DNA of 64,000 nt. Source: Oryctolagus cuniculus. Its lineage: Eukaryota; Chordata; Mammalia; Lagomorpha; Leporidae. The DNA is taken from contig NC_091453.1 of assembly GCF_964237555.1 (NCBI RefSeq), positions 119,235,352 through 119,299,351 on the forward strand, read 5' to 3'. Position 1 is the first letter of the stretch. The number at the start of each line of letters is the position of its first letter. A program made the position numbers and the translations under genes. The notes beneath the pieces are model-generated. The model was not told where the DNA came from and ran no database searches. It saw only the letters and a program-made list of their open reading frames with translations. Of the stretch, positions 1-9,849 are shown piece by piece.

Positions 1-249
1 GAAATGTTTGGGTTCAATGCTGCCTCCAGCTACTGACTCCAGCTTACTGCTAATGCAGATTGTGTGAAACAGTGGTGATAACTCAAGTAATTAGGTTTCT
101 ACCACCCACATGGGAGACCTGGGTTGAGTTCCTGGCTCCTAGATTCTGCCTGGCCCAGCCTCAGGTGTCACTTGCATTTTGGGAGCCTTCTTTCTTTATC
201 TGTCTCTGTCTCTCTGCTACTCAATTGAATAATAAAAATTTAAAAATTA
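1..249 (+). repeat. CSINE, older copy, cut by window edge
   Basis: Sense-strand rabbit C repeat. The body motif CACATGGGAGACCTGGGTTGA is diverged but recognisable, followed by a CTGTCTCTGTCTCT stretch and an AATAATAAAAATTT tail. The tRNA-like head lies mostly before base 1. The 66-codon frame here is a chance frame through the SINE. Confidence 0.8.
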
Positions 250-523
250 TGCTTTACTAGCAGCTTGTGGAATTTTCCTGTGCTCCATATCCCAGTTAAT
301 ATTTTCATTAACAATTTAAATGAAAATTTCTTCTTGAAGTATAATGGTGTATACAAAAAAGGCATGCATTACAAGTGTATCACTTGATGTATTTTTTGCC
401 AAGTAAACACAGTCCTTTAACCATCATGAAGATGAAAATGTGTAACATTGCATTATAAGCTACTGCAGAAACCCCCTTCTGTACTAACACTATAATTCAC
501 TACCTAGAAATAACCATTATTCT

Positions 524-865
524 TTTTTTTTTATTTTTTGACAGGCAGAGTGGACAGTGAGAGAGAGAGACAGAGAGAAAGGTCTTCCTTTGCCGTTGGT
601 TCACCCTCCAATGGCCGCCATGGCTGGCGCACTGCGGCTGGCGCACCGCGCTGATCCCAAGGCAGGAGCCAGGTGCTTTTCCTGGTCTCCCATGGGGTGC
701 AGGGCCCAAGGACCTGGACCATCCTCCACTGCACTCCCTGGTCACAGCAGAGAGCTGGCCTGGAAGAGGGGCAACCGGGACAGAATCCGGCGCCACAACC
801 AGGACTACAACCTGGTGTGCCGGCGCCGCAAGGCGGAGGATTAGCCTAGTGAGCCACGGCGCGGC
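524..865 (-). repeat. CSINE, young GC-rich subtype
   Basis: Reverse-complement young C repeat: T-run, GACAGGCAGAGTGGACAGTG, GA-run, a body with the CCATGGGGTGCAGGGCCC variant, and head end GCGCGGCC. The target duplication CCATTATTCT plus T-run is at 514-530 and 866-880. It inserted into the left target copy of the older neighbouring CSINE. Confidence 0.93.
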
Positions 866-875
866 CCATTATTCT

Positions 876-1241
876 TTTTTTTTTTTTTTAAGGAGACTAC
901 ATTTCCTGCTCCTTTTTTTCTTTCTTTTAAAAAAAGATTTATTTATTTGAAAGACAGAGCTAACGGGGGAGGGGGAGGGGAGAGGGAAAGAGAGAGAGAG
1001 GGAAAAAGAGAGAATCTTCCATCCGCTGGATCACTTCCCAAATGGCAGCAATGGCCAGAGCTAGATTTACCAGGACTCCTATGTAGATAAAGGGGCCCAA
1101 GTATGTGGGCCATCCTCTGCTGCTTTCCCATGCCATTAGCAGGGAACTGGATCTGAAGCACCCGAGTCTCCACCCACACTCATATGGGGTGCCAGGGATG
1201 CAGGCAGCAGCTTTACCTATTGTGCCACAATGCCAGCTCTA
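876..1241 (-). repeat. CSINE with bipartite A tail
   Basis: Reverse-complement CSINE; body from about 929 to 1240, head end ATGCCAGCTCT. Between the SINE's own A-rich tail (about 908-928) and the outer T-run (876-889) lie about 23 nt of unrelated sequence (about 890-912). The target AACCATTATTCT lies at 512-523 and 1242-1253. The extra segment looks like a short 3' transduction or a secondarily extended tail. Confidence 0.85.
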
Positions 1242-1253
1242 AACCATTATTCT

Positions 1254-1839
1254 GAATTTTAGAATGACCAAACAGTTATAATTGTTCTGTTCTTTACAAT
1301 CAACTTTATTATAGAATAACATACAAAATAATTCATCCATTTTGTATGTACAGTTCAAATTGGTAATTTAAAAAATCCCAAGAATATTAAAGCACAGATG
1401 ATTTCAATGGTAAATCTACCTAATATTTAAAAATGAATTAATATCTATTCTTCACAAATTTTTCCAAAAATAATATGAGAAAGGAACACCTCTGAAAGTT
1501 CAGTTTTGTCTTAATAACAAAGCCAATAAAAGAACCATTAAAAACATGGTTGTGAAATTTAGAAAAAAGAAATAAAGGACATCCACATTGGAAAGAGTTA
1601 AAAAGGCTTCATTTGTAGAAGAAATCATCTTGTGTATAGAAAATCTCTAAAGAACTCTCTAAAATATTTTAGAACTGTTAAGCAGGTTTAAAATTTTTGC
1701 AGTTCAATAAACAAAGATTAAATGTATTTCTCTAAACTATCAATAAATAATCCAAAAAATGAAATCAAGGGAACAATTCAATCTGTAACAGAGCTAATAT
1801 GTGTTTATCAGTTCATTCATTCAAGCCATAACTACTAAA
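1254..1839. other. AT-rich sequence, nothing recognised
   Basis: About 590 bp of AT-rich DNA with no repeat, coding pattern or RNA fold that I recognise. Short A/T homopolymers only. Confidence 0.5.
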
Positions 1840-2145
1840 GTATCTGTATTCGGAGTCAGTACCCATGAGAGGTAATTAAGGTGAAATGAGATAATAATGC
1901 CTGTTGCAATGGTATTAATATCCTTAACAGGGCTCAATCTCTGTCCACATACATACACTGAGGATAGGACATGTGAGCACAAAGTGAGAAAGCAGCCATT
2001 TGTAAGCCTCGAGGAGAATTTTCATGAACTAGCAGTATTGGCACCCTGATCTCAGGTCTCTGTCCTCCAGAATAGTGAAAAAATAAATTTGTGTTGTTAA
2101 AGCCACCTAGTCAATGGTATTTTGTCATAGTAGCCTGACATAAAA
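1840..2145 (+). mobile_element. MLT1-type LTR remnant (ERVL-MaLR)
   Basis: The 3' two-thirds of an old MaLR LTR in sense. Recognisable blocks in order: GGACATGTGAGCAC, GGCACCCTGATCTCAGG, CTCCAGAATAGTGA, AATAAATTTGTGTTGTTAA, then GCCACCTAGTCAATGGTATT. AATAAA is the LTR polyadenylation signal. It is heavily mutated and non-coding. Confidence 0.72.
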
Positions 2146-2378
2146 CATACCTTAACATGAGAAATTGTATCTTTGAGATATTACAACTAACATCATAATT
2201 ATCTGTGAAAGAATGAATCCTTTCTCCTTAATATGAGAAATGAGTTGGGGGAAAGAATAATCTTTTCAATGAGTGAATCTGAGACAACTGGATCTTCACA
2301 TGCAAAGAATGAAATTTTTCCCTGCCTCGAACTATATAAAAATTGACTCAAAATGGATAAACACCTTAATATAATCTG

Positions 2379-2671
2379 TCCTTAATGTGTTGTCCAATGT
2401 GAAGTAATGCTATAACTAGTACTGAAATAGTATTTTACACTTCGTGTTTCTGTGTGGGTGCAAACTGATGAAATCTTTACTTAATATATACTGAATTGAT
2501 CTTCTGTATATAAAGAGAATTGAAAATGAATCTTGATGTGAATGGAATGGGAGAGGGAGCAGGAGATGGGAGGGTTGCAGGTGGGAGGGAAGTTATGGGG
2601 GGGAGAAGCCATTGTAATCCATAAACTGTACTTTGGAAATTTATATTTACTAAATAAAAGTTAAAAAACAA
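2379..2671 (+). mobile_element. Rabbit L1 3' end, 5'-truncated, inside L1M
   Basis: The last ~290 bp of the rabbit L1 3' UTR: CTTAATGTGTTGTCCAATGT, a G-rich purine block (GGGAGAGGGAGCAGGAGATGG), CTGTACTTTGGAAATTTATA, then AATAAA and an A-rich tail. It interrupts the L1M sequence that resumes at about 2672. Confidence 0.92.
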
Positions 2672-2942
2672 ACAAAAGATATGAAACAATAAAACTCTTA
2701 AAAGACAACATGAAGGAAACCTTAATGACAGTGGATTAGGCCATCGTTTCTTGAATATGACACCCAAATCACAAAGAAAATCAATAAATTGTACTTCATC
2801 GAAAGTAAGTGCCATATACTTCAAACAAGAACTGTCAATAAAACACAAAAGTCATCCACAGAGTGGAAACAAGTCATAATAAACAAAGCATAATCATATG
2901 TTTGACAAGGGATTTGTAATCAGGATACATTAAGCACACTTA

Positions 2943-3287
2943 TAATTTATTTTTATTTATTTTTAAAGATTTATTTATTTTACTTGAAAGTCACAGTTAC
3001 ACACGGAGACACACACACACACACACACACACACAGATCTTCCATCCACTAGTTCACTCTCTAGTTGGTCACAAAGGCCGAAGCTGCACTAATCAGGAGT
3101 CAGGAGCTTCTTCCAGGTCTCCACGTGGGTGCAGGGGCCCAAGGACTTGGATCATCTTCCACTGCTTTCCCAGGCCATAGTAGAGAGCTGGATCGTAAGT
3201 GGAGCAGCTGGGTCTCAAACCGGCGCCCATATGGGATGCTGGCACCGCAGGCAGAGGCTTTACCCACTATGCCATAGTGCCGGCCGC
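2943..3287 (-). repeat. CSINE inside L1M
   Basis: Reverse-complement CSINE with an 11-bp target duplication AAGCACACTTA at 2932-2942 and 3288-3298. The usual GA-run is partly replaced by an AC microsatellite (3009-3035). Head end GTGCCGGCC. Confidence 0.93.
3009..3035. repeat. (AC)n microsatellite
   Basis: Thirteen AC units within the CT/GA-rich part of the CSINE at 2943-3287. Confidence 0.97.
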
Positions 3288-3347
3288 AAGCACACTTAAA
3301 TTTAAATATAAAAAGATAATTCAATTGAAAAATAGGGAAAGGATTTA

Positions 3348-3670
3348 TTTTTTTGACAGGCAGAGTGGACAGTGAGAGAGAGAGACAAAGAGAAAGGTCT
3401 TCCTTTTCTGTTGGTTCACCCCCCAAATGGCTGCTATGTCCGGCGCACCACGTTGATCCGAAAGCAGGAGCCAGGTGCTTCTCCTGGTCTCCCATGCGGG
3501 TGCAGGGCCCAAGGACCTGGACCATCCCCCACTGCACTCTTGGGCCACAGCAGAGAGCTGGACTGGAAGAGGAGCAACCTGGACAGAATCCGGTGCCCCG
3601 ACTGGGACTAAAACCCGGTGTGCCGGCGCCACAGGCAGAGGATTAGCCTAGTGAGCCGCGGCGCCGGCCA
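3348..3670 (-). repeat. Young CSINE inside L1M
   Basis: Reverse-complement young subtype flanked by a perfect 14-bp duplication AGGGAAAGGATTTA (3334-3347 and 3671-3684). The duplicated bases are L1M sequence, so the insertion into L1M is direct. Head end GCGCCGGCC. Confidence 0.95.
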
Positions 3671-4027
3671 AGGGAAAGGATTTAAAATAACATTTCTTCA
3701 AAGAAGATATAGCCAATAAGCAAATGAAAAGATGCTCAGCATCAAGATCCTTCAGGGAAATGCAACTCAAAGCTATAAATCAGATAACATCAATGCACAC
3801 TAATATGGCTGTATTCAAAATGACAGATAATCAAACAAGGATGTGGAAATATTGAACTCTCATACATTGTTGGTGGGAATCTAAAGTGCTATAGCCACTT
3901 TGGAATACATTTTGACACTTCCTAAAAATGCTAAACATAGTATTGTCAGATGACCTAGTCATTTCATTCTTATGTATAAATACAAGAGAAAAGAAAACAA
4001 ATGTTCACACAAAAGATGGTATAGGAA

Positions 4028-4072
4028 TATATATATATATGATGAACAATATTACTATATATATATATATAC
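4028..4072. repeat. (AT)n microsatellite, interrupted
   Basis: Two TA blocks (4028-4040 and 4055-4071) joined by a short unique piece, followed by GA repeats that may be a CSINE scrap up to about 4100. Confidence 0.9.
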
Positions 4073-4149
4073 ACAGAGAGAGAGAAATAGAGAGACTTCC
4101 ATCCTATATTTGGAAGCAGGCAGGTACAAAAGAATTTCCAAGTATTCAG

Positions 4150-5045
4150 TCTCTAGGTAAAAAGTACCAGGAAAAGGAAAGGTTGGCCTAACAACAGAAA
4201 AGATGTTGGCAATATCTGCCCACTACTAGCTGAATGCCAAGAGACAGACCACAACACCTATCTACACGCCACTCCATACAGGTTTATCCAAGTTTATCAG
4301 GGATGAACAGGGAGTTGATCTATTTCCAAGCAGGATGAAGCTGATTGTGTTAGGATTCCCCTGCCAGAGTAATGTTGGTAAGGTTCAGCAGGGAGTTAGC
4401 TTACATTCTCTGCTTGACAGAAATTGGCAACATTCTAATTCTACTAAAGTGTGGTGTACAAGGGCTGAACAGAGAGCTCTTCCATCCCTTAGTCAGTAGA
4501 AATAGGAAATGCTCTAATTTTTGTTCCAGGATAATGTGAGGAAGTTTAGTCATGAGCAGATCCCTTGACAAGCACATCACCAGAAGGATTGCTTGGTAAA
4601 AAGAAGTAACAGAAAGAGGTCATAGTGTACTGTTCAAAATAACCAAGATAAAATCAAGAAATACTTTTCATACCAAGAACCTAAAATGTCACAACTTAAA
4701 TGAAAAAGGATAGTCAGTAGATGTCAACACTAGTTGCCTGACAAGGATTTTAAACACCCATAATAAAGCTGGTTCAACATGTTATTACATATTCTCTGTA
4801 AAAACAAAGTAAATCAGAGAATCTTAGGAAAGAAATAGAAGCTATACAAAAGGAAGCAAATGGGAAAAATTGAAAGTGAAAATTAACATAACTGATATAA
4901 AAATCTTACAAGGTGGGCTCAACAGTAGAATGTAAATTGCAGAAGATAGACACAGTGAACTTGAGAATAGATCAGTGGAATTTACTGTTCTGAATACAGA
5001 AAGAAAATAGACTCACCTAATCTATACAGTCATCAAAATCCTGAA
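4150..5045 (+). mobile_element. Ancient L1M 5' UTR/ORF1 segment
   Basis: Sense L1M from the 5' UTR into the start of ORF1. Landmarks: AGAACCTAAAATGTCACAA, CTGACAAGGATTTTAAACA, AGAAATAGAAGCTATA, GGTGGGCTCAACAGTAGAATG. Frames are broken. It lies downstream of an L1M 3' end, so it is a separate element. Confidence 0.65.
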
Positions 5046-6035
5046 ATTTTGTTTCTTGGGACTAAGAGTAGAGTTATTTCTTGCCTATTACTTCTGTTAA
5101 GAAAGTTAGAACACTAGACATCATATTTTTTTTAAAGTAAGAAGACTCCTGAAGTGAGAAAGAAGGCAGACTGGCTAGGGAACCTACGCAACAGAGGAAT
5201 GACAAACTGGCAATTTTTTTGAGTTCCTTCTTTCCTTCCTTCCTTGCTTCCTTCCTTCCTTGCTTCCTTCCTTCCTTTTCTTGAACTCTATATCCAATAA
5301 TTGCAGCTAAAAAGCCAGAAATTGGAAAGGCCAATGAGTATGAACCAAAAAAAAAAAAAAAATCCCACAAATGACTAGTATCTCTAGACAAAGGAATTAA
5401 AGAGAGAGCCCTAGCAGGATGGAAATCTTTTAGGTAATAATCACTCTGCTCCTTCCAAACCCCAACAAAGGCCAATTGGGGAACATAGAGTTTCACCTTT
5501 GCCAGGTTATAATGAGGAACCCCAACTTGTTTGCTAGGGCGTTGTCATAGAAGGTCAAATGGATATTGGAGACTATCATTATCAATGAGCTCTAATGAGG
5601 ACTCCATTACAGTGACAGTGTAGACCTATGGTACCTGAAATTCTACCATAGCCATCAGTTATGAGGATCCACCAATCCTCAATGTTAATAGAAGCCAAGC
5701 TGGGGATCTGTACTTCTACCTCTACTTGTTAGTAACACAATAATGACACTCTCCTTCTTCCTACAAGGGGAATGTCAGAGGCAGCCATCTAAAATAAAAT
5801 GTTTAAAGAAGCTTCAAATTTCAATGAAAAATCATTCATCACACCAGTAACTCAAAGAAACATCTCAAACTGAAAGTGAAAGACATCAAATGAAGGCCAA
5901 GAATAAGATGACAGAAATATAAGCTTTTTCAGACAAAGATTTTAAGTGGTGAAAGAAATTTCCGTGAGCAATTATACATATAATTTAAATAAATGAGAAA
6001 ATAGCCTCAGCAAAAATAAAATGTGTCAGCTAAGA
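5046..6035 (+). mobile_element. Second ancient L1M 5' UTR into ORF1 start
   Basis: Sense L1M 5' UTR landmarks: TCTAGACAAAGGAATTAAA, CTCCTTCCAAACCCCAACAA, AATGAGGAACCCCAACTTG, AGCTCTAATGAGGACTCC, CAGACAAAGATTTTAAG, AATAAATGAGAAAATAG. The repeat ends where the antisense retroviral leader begins, near 6036. It contains a TTCC microsatellite. Confidence 0.62.
5224..5280. repeat. (TTCC)n microsatellite with TTGC variants
   Basis: About 14 four-base units, with two TTGC interruptions at a regular spacing. Confidence 0.93.
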
Positions 6036-6475
6036 AACAGATGGGTGCCTTCCTATGAGGACCCAGCAGGAGCAATCGCAAAGATTGCTATTACAGGAAC
6101 CAGGCAGGTACTTCACTGTGAGGACCCAGCAGAAGCAATCACAGGGAGTGCCAGGTGGTGATCAGTCTCCTGCTTCTGCAAAAAGGCAGGCCTGAGTACT
6201 AGGAGCCCCGGGATGTCTTACTGTGTCCCGAAGTCCAAGAGGATCTGTCCACTTGTCCCATTAGGTCGGCCCTGGAGAGTCAGTCTGGGGAAAGTGGGTT
6301 ACAGCTCAGGAGTTAGGATCTTGGAGAATTAATCTGGAGGCGAGTCTTCCAATCCTCTGTGGGCTGTCCCCGGGGCCCCAGCTGAGTCCTGCAGGTGGAG
6401 GCTCAAAGGGCCAGCCTTTTTTGAACACAGCGGAGGATCTCTCAGCACTTGTTAATGGGAACAACGGATGTACTT
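6036..6475 (-). mobile_element. Endogenous retrovirus leader, antisense
   Basis: On the minus strand this follows directly after the LTR and tRNA-Gly primer site, as a retroviral leader would. It is GC-richer than its surroundings. It contains a ~63-bp tandem duplication: GAGGACCCAGCAGGAGCAATC at 6057-6077 and a one-mismatch copy at 6120-6140. No Gag-like frame is visible; a 73-codon frame (6306-6527) crosses the primer site and LTR end and is not viral coding sequence. The inner boundary is set only by where L1M sequence resumes. Confidence 0.6.
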
Positions 6476-6488
6476 GGCCAATGCACCA
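6476..6488 (-). promoter_or_regulatory. Retroviral primer binding site, tRNA-Gly
   Basis: The minus strand reads TGGTGCATTGGCC. This is an exact 13-nt complement of the CCA end of tRNA-Gly(GCC), whose 3' end is GGCCAATGCA plus CCA. It sits 3 bp from the LTR edge. The five positions after it no longer match. Confidence 0.82.
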
Positions 6489-6491
6489 AAT

Positions 6492-6880
6492 TGTTACAGA
6501 AACCTGGGGTGGGAAAACTCCCTTCATTCAAACAGGCACCAGAAACAGTGAAGGATCTAGAGCAGTTTATTAACACCAGCGGGCTCAGCTGGAATCATTT
6601 CCTGAGAACTGAGCCACAATCCCAAGTTTCTTACAATATCTATAGGTTCTTCAGCATCATACTTTAGCCATTACAGCATTGTTGGGTTTAAATTGCATCC
6701 TATGTGACTTAGGGCTACTTAGGGGGAACTAGCCTACTTGACTTAAGACCACACTTTCAATGGTTGGTGGATCCAGTATTTTTATAAAAGAGACACCTGG
6801 GAAGATTTATAGGAGAGGTTTATGACTGGAGTTATAGATAGCAGAACCTAGGACATCTTCCCTCCTTGGACAAGATAACA
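6492..6880 (-). mobile_element. Endogenous retroviral LTR (ERV1-like), antisense
   Basis: A 389-bp LTR by terminal inverted repeat: plus-strand left end TGTTAC and right end GATAACA. On the minus strand there is a TATA-like TTTATAAAA (about 6783-6791), then AATAAA at 6571-6566, then about 75 bp of R/U5 ending next to the primer site. Assignment to the gammaretrovirus-like class rests on the tRNA-Gly primer and is an inference. I see no second LTR in the window. Confidence 0.72.
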
Positions 6881-6889
6881 GTGAGCATT

Positions 6890-7420
6890 TGCTTCATTTT
6901 TCAAGATTTGTGTTGGGGGGAGGGTCTGCTTTCCTTCTTTTGTCTCTAGTTTTGGCCATATTTCCTCTACAATATAAATTTAAAAATTGTTAAAGAAAAG
7001 AAAAAGAAATAATGCCTGAAAACTTCCTAGTTTTGGAAAAATCTGTGAACTTATACATTGAGTATTATATGTTCATACCATACAGGTTAACCTGAAAGAA
7101 ATTCACCCCCAAGATACATCATACACAAACTTCTGAAAACTAAAGAAAAAAATCAATTTTGAAAACCATGAGAGAGAGAAGGCATCTTAGAAAAATCTGA
7201 GTGAGATCAGCCATGGGGACAAGGGCAAGTGACACAAAATTTTTCAAGCGCTGAAAGAAAAGAATCATCCATTCAAACATCCATCCTAGTTGAAAATAAT
7301 CCCAGGAATATAGGGGAATCACGACATCCTCAGATGATGAAAACTGAGTTTATCACCAGTGGACCTGGCCGCTAAAATAAGTAGAAAGGAACATAAGGAA
7401 CAATTCTATGCCTACTATAT
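6890..7420 (+). mobile_element. Ancient L1M ORF1 remnant
   Basis: From about 7005 it follows the L1M ORF1 3' half: CTGAAAACTTCCTAGTTTTGG, CCAAGATACATCATA, TTTCAAGCGCTGAAAGAAAAG, GAGTTTATCACCAGTGGACC. Frames are closed by stops. It probably continues the L1M at 5046-6035 across the retroviral insertion; 6890-7000 is unclear. Confidence 0.62.
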
Positions 7421-7439
7421 CAGTTTCTTATAGTTACCA

Positions 7440-7990
7440 TAAATATATATCACATATTAGAGAGCCTGAAACAAGAGAAATGGCACAGTCATTCTGAGAA
7501 CTCTGGTAGTTTCTTTAAAAACAAGACAAAACAAAACAATACAAACTAAACATACCCTAACAACATGATCTAATAATTGCAATCTGGGCATTTCTTCCAG
7601 AGAAATAAAAACTTATGTTCACTCAAAACTTGCACAGGCATGTTTATAGCAGCTTCATTAATAAGTGCTTAAAATGGAAAACAATCCAGATGTCCCCCAA
7701 CAGGGACTAGGTAAGAACATTGTGGCATGCAGCCATGAAAGGGAATGAACTACTGATACATGCAACAACTTGGATGGCTCTCCAAAAAGCTTTACTGAGT
7801 GGAAAACCAATTTCAAGTAAATATACTGTATGATTATATTCCATATAACATTAGAAATGTCAACATTATAGAAATTGAGAAAAGATTAATAATGATAGAC
7901 AAAAGAGGGTCAAGATGAGGAGGAAAGTACACATAGCTATAAAGAAAAACATGAAGGATTCTTGTGGTCATGCAAATTCAATAGTATACC
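7440..7990 (+). mobile_element. Ancient L1M ORF2 end/3' UTR
   Basis: Sense L1M end: TGGGCATTTCTTCCAGAGAA, AAAACTTATGTTCACTC, ATGTTTATAGCAGCTTCATTA, CAACAACTTGGATGGCTCTC, ATACTGTATGATTATATTCCA. It decays into unrecognised sequence before 8000. Confidence 0.8.
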
Positions 7991-7999
7991 CTTTATACT

Positions 8000-8672
8000 C
8001 AGATGCACTTTCAGCCATTTCAGTTGCTCATGGTCAACTGTGATCTCAAAATATTAAGTGGAAATTCCAAAAATAAACAACTCATAAGTTTTAAATTACA
8101 TGCCATTCTGAAAAAGATGATGACATTTACACTATCCCACTCTCTCCTATCTGGCCAGGAATCATCTTTTTGTCCTGTGCATCCATGCTATAAATGCTAC
8201 CCATCCCTTGATCACAAAAGCCATCTCCATTATCAGGCTGACTATTGCAGCGCTTGTGTTCCAGTAACCTTTATTTTAGTTAATAGTGGCTCCAATTCTC
8301 AAGAGCAATGAAGCTGACAATTTGGTTATGCTAGAAAGAAATCATAAAATTCTTCCTTTGAGTGAAAAGTTGTAAGTTTTAACTTACAGGAAGAAAAACA
8401 TTATGCTGATGTTTCTGAGAACAAATCTTCTATCTGTGAAATTGCAAAGAAGGAAAAAAATGGAGCTAGTTTTCCTGTAGTACCTCAAAATTCACACCGT
8501 GTACGATGTGCTAGTTTAGATGGAAACGACATTAAATTTGTGTATGTACATATTGGAAAAGCATAGTATACATACGGCTCAGTACTATCTATGGTTTCTA
8601 GCATCCAATAGGGGTTTAGTTTGTATTCCCCCAAAATAAAGGAGACTACTGTATTTGATGTCTTGGCAATAT
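8000..8672 (+). mobile_element. Tigger-family DNA transposon remnant (Tigger7-like)
   Basis: Sense pogo/Tigger sequence. Landmarks: CTCATGGTCAACTGTGATCTC near the 5' end, the transposase-start region around ATGAAGCTGACAATTTGG, GAATTGC-like AAATTGCAAAGAAGGAAAAA, and a 3' terminal region CCCCCAAAATAAAGGAGACTACTGTA. The DDE transposase core is absent, so this is an internally deleted dead copy. The subfamily is from memory. Confidence 0.75.
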
Positions 8673-8852
8673 ATAGTATTATATGAGGATACCTTAAAAA
8701 GTTTGAGGAAAATGTCATCAAGTATAATTTAATTTTGAAATGAATGCTTAGTTTTTCACAATAAACATTTTCTATGAATTTTTGAAGACCTTGTAGTTTT
8801 GTACTATGTTACCATTGCCAAAACTGAGTCAATAGTGTATAGTGTGCAGTAT
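8673..8852. other. Short AT-rich spacer
   Basis: Between the Tigger end and a CSINE. Nothing recognised. Confidence 0.5.
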
Positions 8853-8903
8853 CTCTTTGTGTTCTTTTTCAAAAAATATTTATTTACTTATTTAGAGGCA
8901 TAG

Positions 8904-8908
<5 letters not shown>

Positions 8909-8945
<37 letters not shown>

Positions 8946-8982
8946 TTAGAGAGAATGAGTTAGAGAGAATGAGTTAGAGAGA
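8909..8982. repeat. (GA)n plus 14-bp minisatellite
   Basis: A pure GA-run (8909-8940) followed by three exact copies of ATGAGTTAGAGAGA at 8941, 8955 and 8969. Confidence 0.95.
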
Positions 8983-9187
8983 GAGAGACAGATCTTCCAA
9001 CCCCTAGTTCACTTCTCAAATGGCTGTAATGGCCGGACAGGGCCAAGCCTCAGCCAGGAGCCAGGAGCTTCCTCTGGGTCTCCCACATGGGTGCAGGGAC
9101 CCAAGCACATCGTCCATTTTTTGCTGCATTCCCAGCTGCATTAGCATGGAACTGGATTGGAAGTGGAGTGGTCAGGGCTAGAACTGG

Positions 9188-9504
9188 TGGGCCAGCGCCG
9201 TGGCTCACTTGGTTAATCCTCCGCCTGTGGCGCTGGCATCCTATACAAGCGCCGGTACTAGTCCCGGCTGCTCCTCTTGCAGTCCAGCTCTCTGCTGTGG
9301 CCCGGGAGGGCAGTGGAGGATGGCCCAAATGCTTGGGCGCCTGCACCCGCATGGGAGACCAGGAGAAGCACCTGGCTCCTGGCTTTGGATTGGCGTAGCG
9401 CTGGCTGTAGCAGCCATTAGGGGAGTGAACCAATGGAAGGAAGACCTTTCTCTCTCTCTCTCACTGTCAAACTCTATCTGTCAAATAAATTTAAAAAAAA
9501 AAAA
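9188..9504 (+). repeat. Young CSINE nested head-on in another CSINE
   Basis: Sense copy: GGGCCAGCGCCGTGGCTCAC, B box GGTACTAGTCCC, CT-rich stretch, AAATAAATTT, A12. An 8-bp duplication AGAACTGG (9180-9187 and 9504-9511) comes from the host SINE, so this copy is the younger. Confidence 0.94.
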
Positions 9505-9585
9505 GAACTGGAGCCCATATGGGCTGCCAGCACTGCAGGCTGTGGCATAACCCATCATGCCACAACTCCAGTCCCTCTTTGTGTT

Positions 9586-9849
9586 AATCCTTACAACTAC
9601 ACATCTACAATTATCTCAAAAGCAAAAAGTTTAGTATAAAACCATAAATGAGACTTGGACTTTTATATGAAAATTGATCTCATTTCTTCAATAATAAATT
9701 AAAAGGAAAGAAAAGGATGGAAAATAAACCAGCATATTTGAAGAAATTAAACCCAACCTTAATATTTTAACTTCATTAAGATATAAACAAACTTCAAAAA
9801 TTATAAGAAAATGTTGTTATATGCATAAAATGCTTTTAAAATTTAATAA
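9586..9849. other. AT-rich spacer, nothing recognised
   Basis: About 260 bp rich in A/T with no identifiable element. Confidence 0.5.

Larger units (their letters stand above)
2230..4030 (+). mobile_element. Ancient L1M ORF2 end and 3' UTR, split by three insertions
   Basis: Sense-strand ancient L1 in four blocks: about 2230-2378, 2672-2942, 3288-3347 and 3671-4030. Each block continues the L1 consensus where the last stopped (AACTCAAAATGGATAAACAC; AACAATAAAACTCTTA; AATAGGGAAAGGATTT; CTCATACATTGTTGGTGGGAA). One old element was therefore broken by a rabbit L1 tail and two CSINEs. Reading frames are destroyed. Confidence 0.85.
8864..9574 (-). repeat. CSINE interrupted by an opposite-strand CSINE
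   Basis: Reverse-complement CSINE with target duplication CTCTTTGTGTT at 8853-8863 and 9575-9585. It is split near its head by a younger sense CSINE (9188-9504), and resumes at 9505 with GAACTGGAGCCCATATGGG. It has a long GA-run containing three 14-bp units. Confidence 0.93.

Noticed and set aside
9188..9260. tRNA-like heads with A and B boxes (here and in every sense CSINE)
   Set aside because: They are SINE heads derived from a tRNA. Cloverleaf stems are not preserved and each is followed by SINE body.
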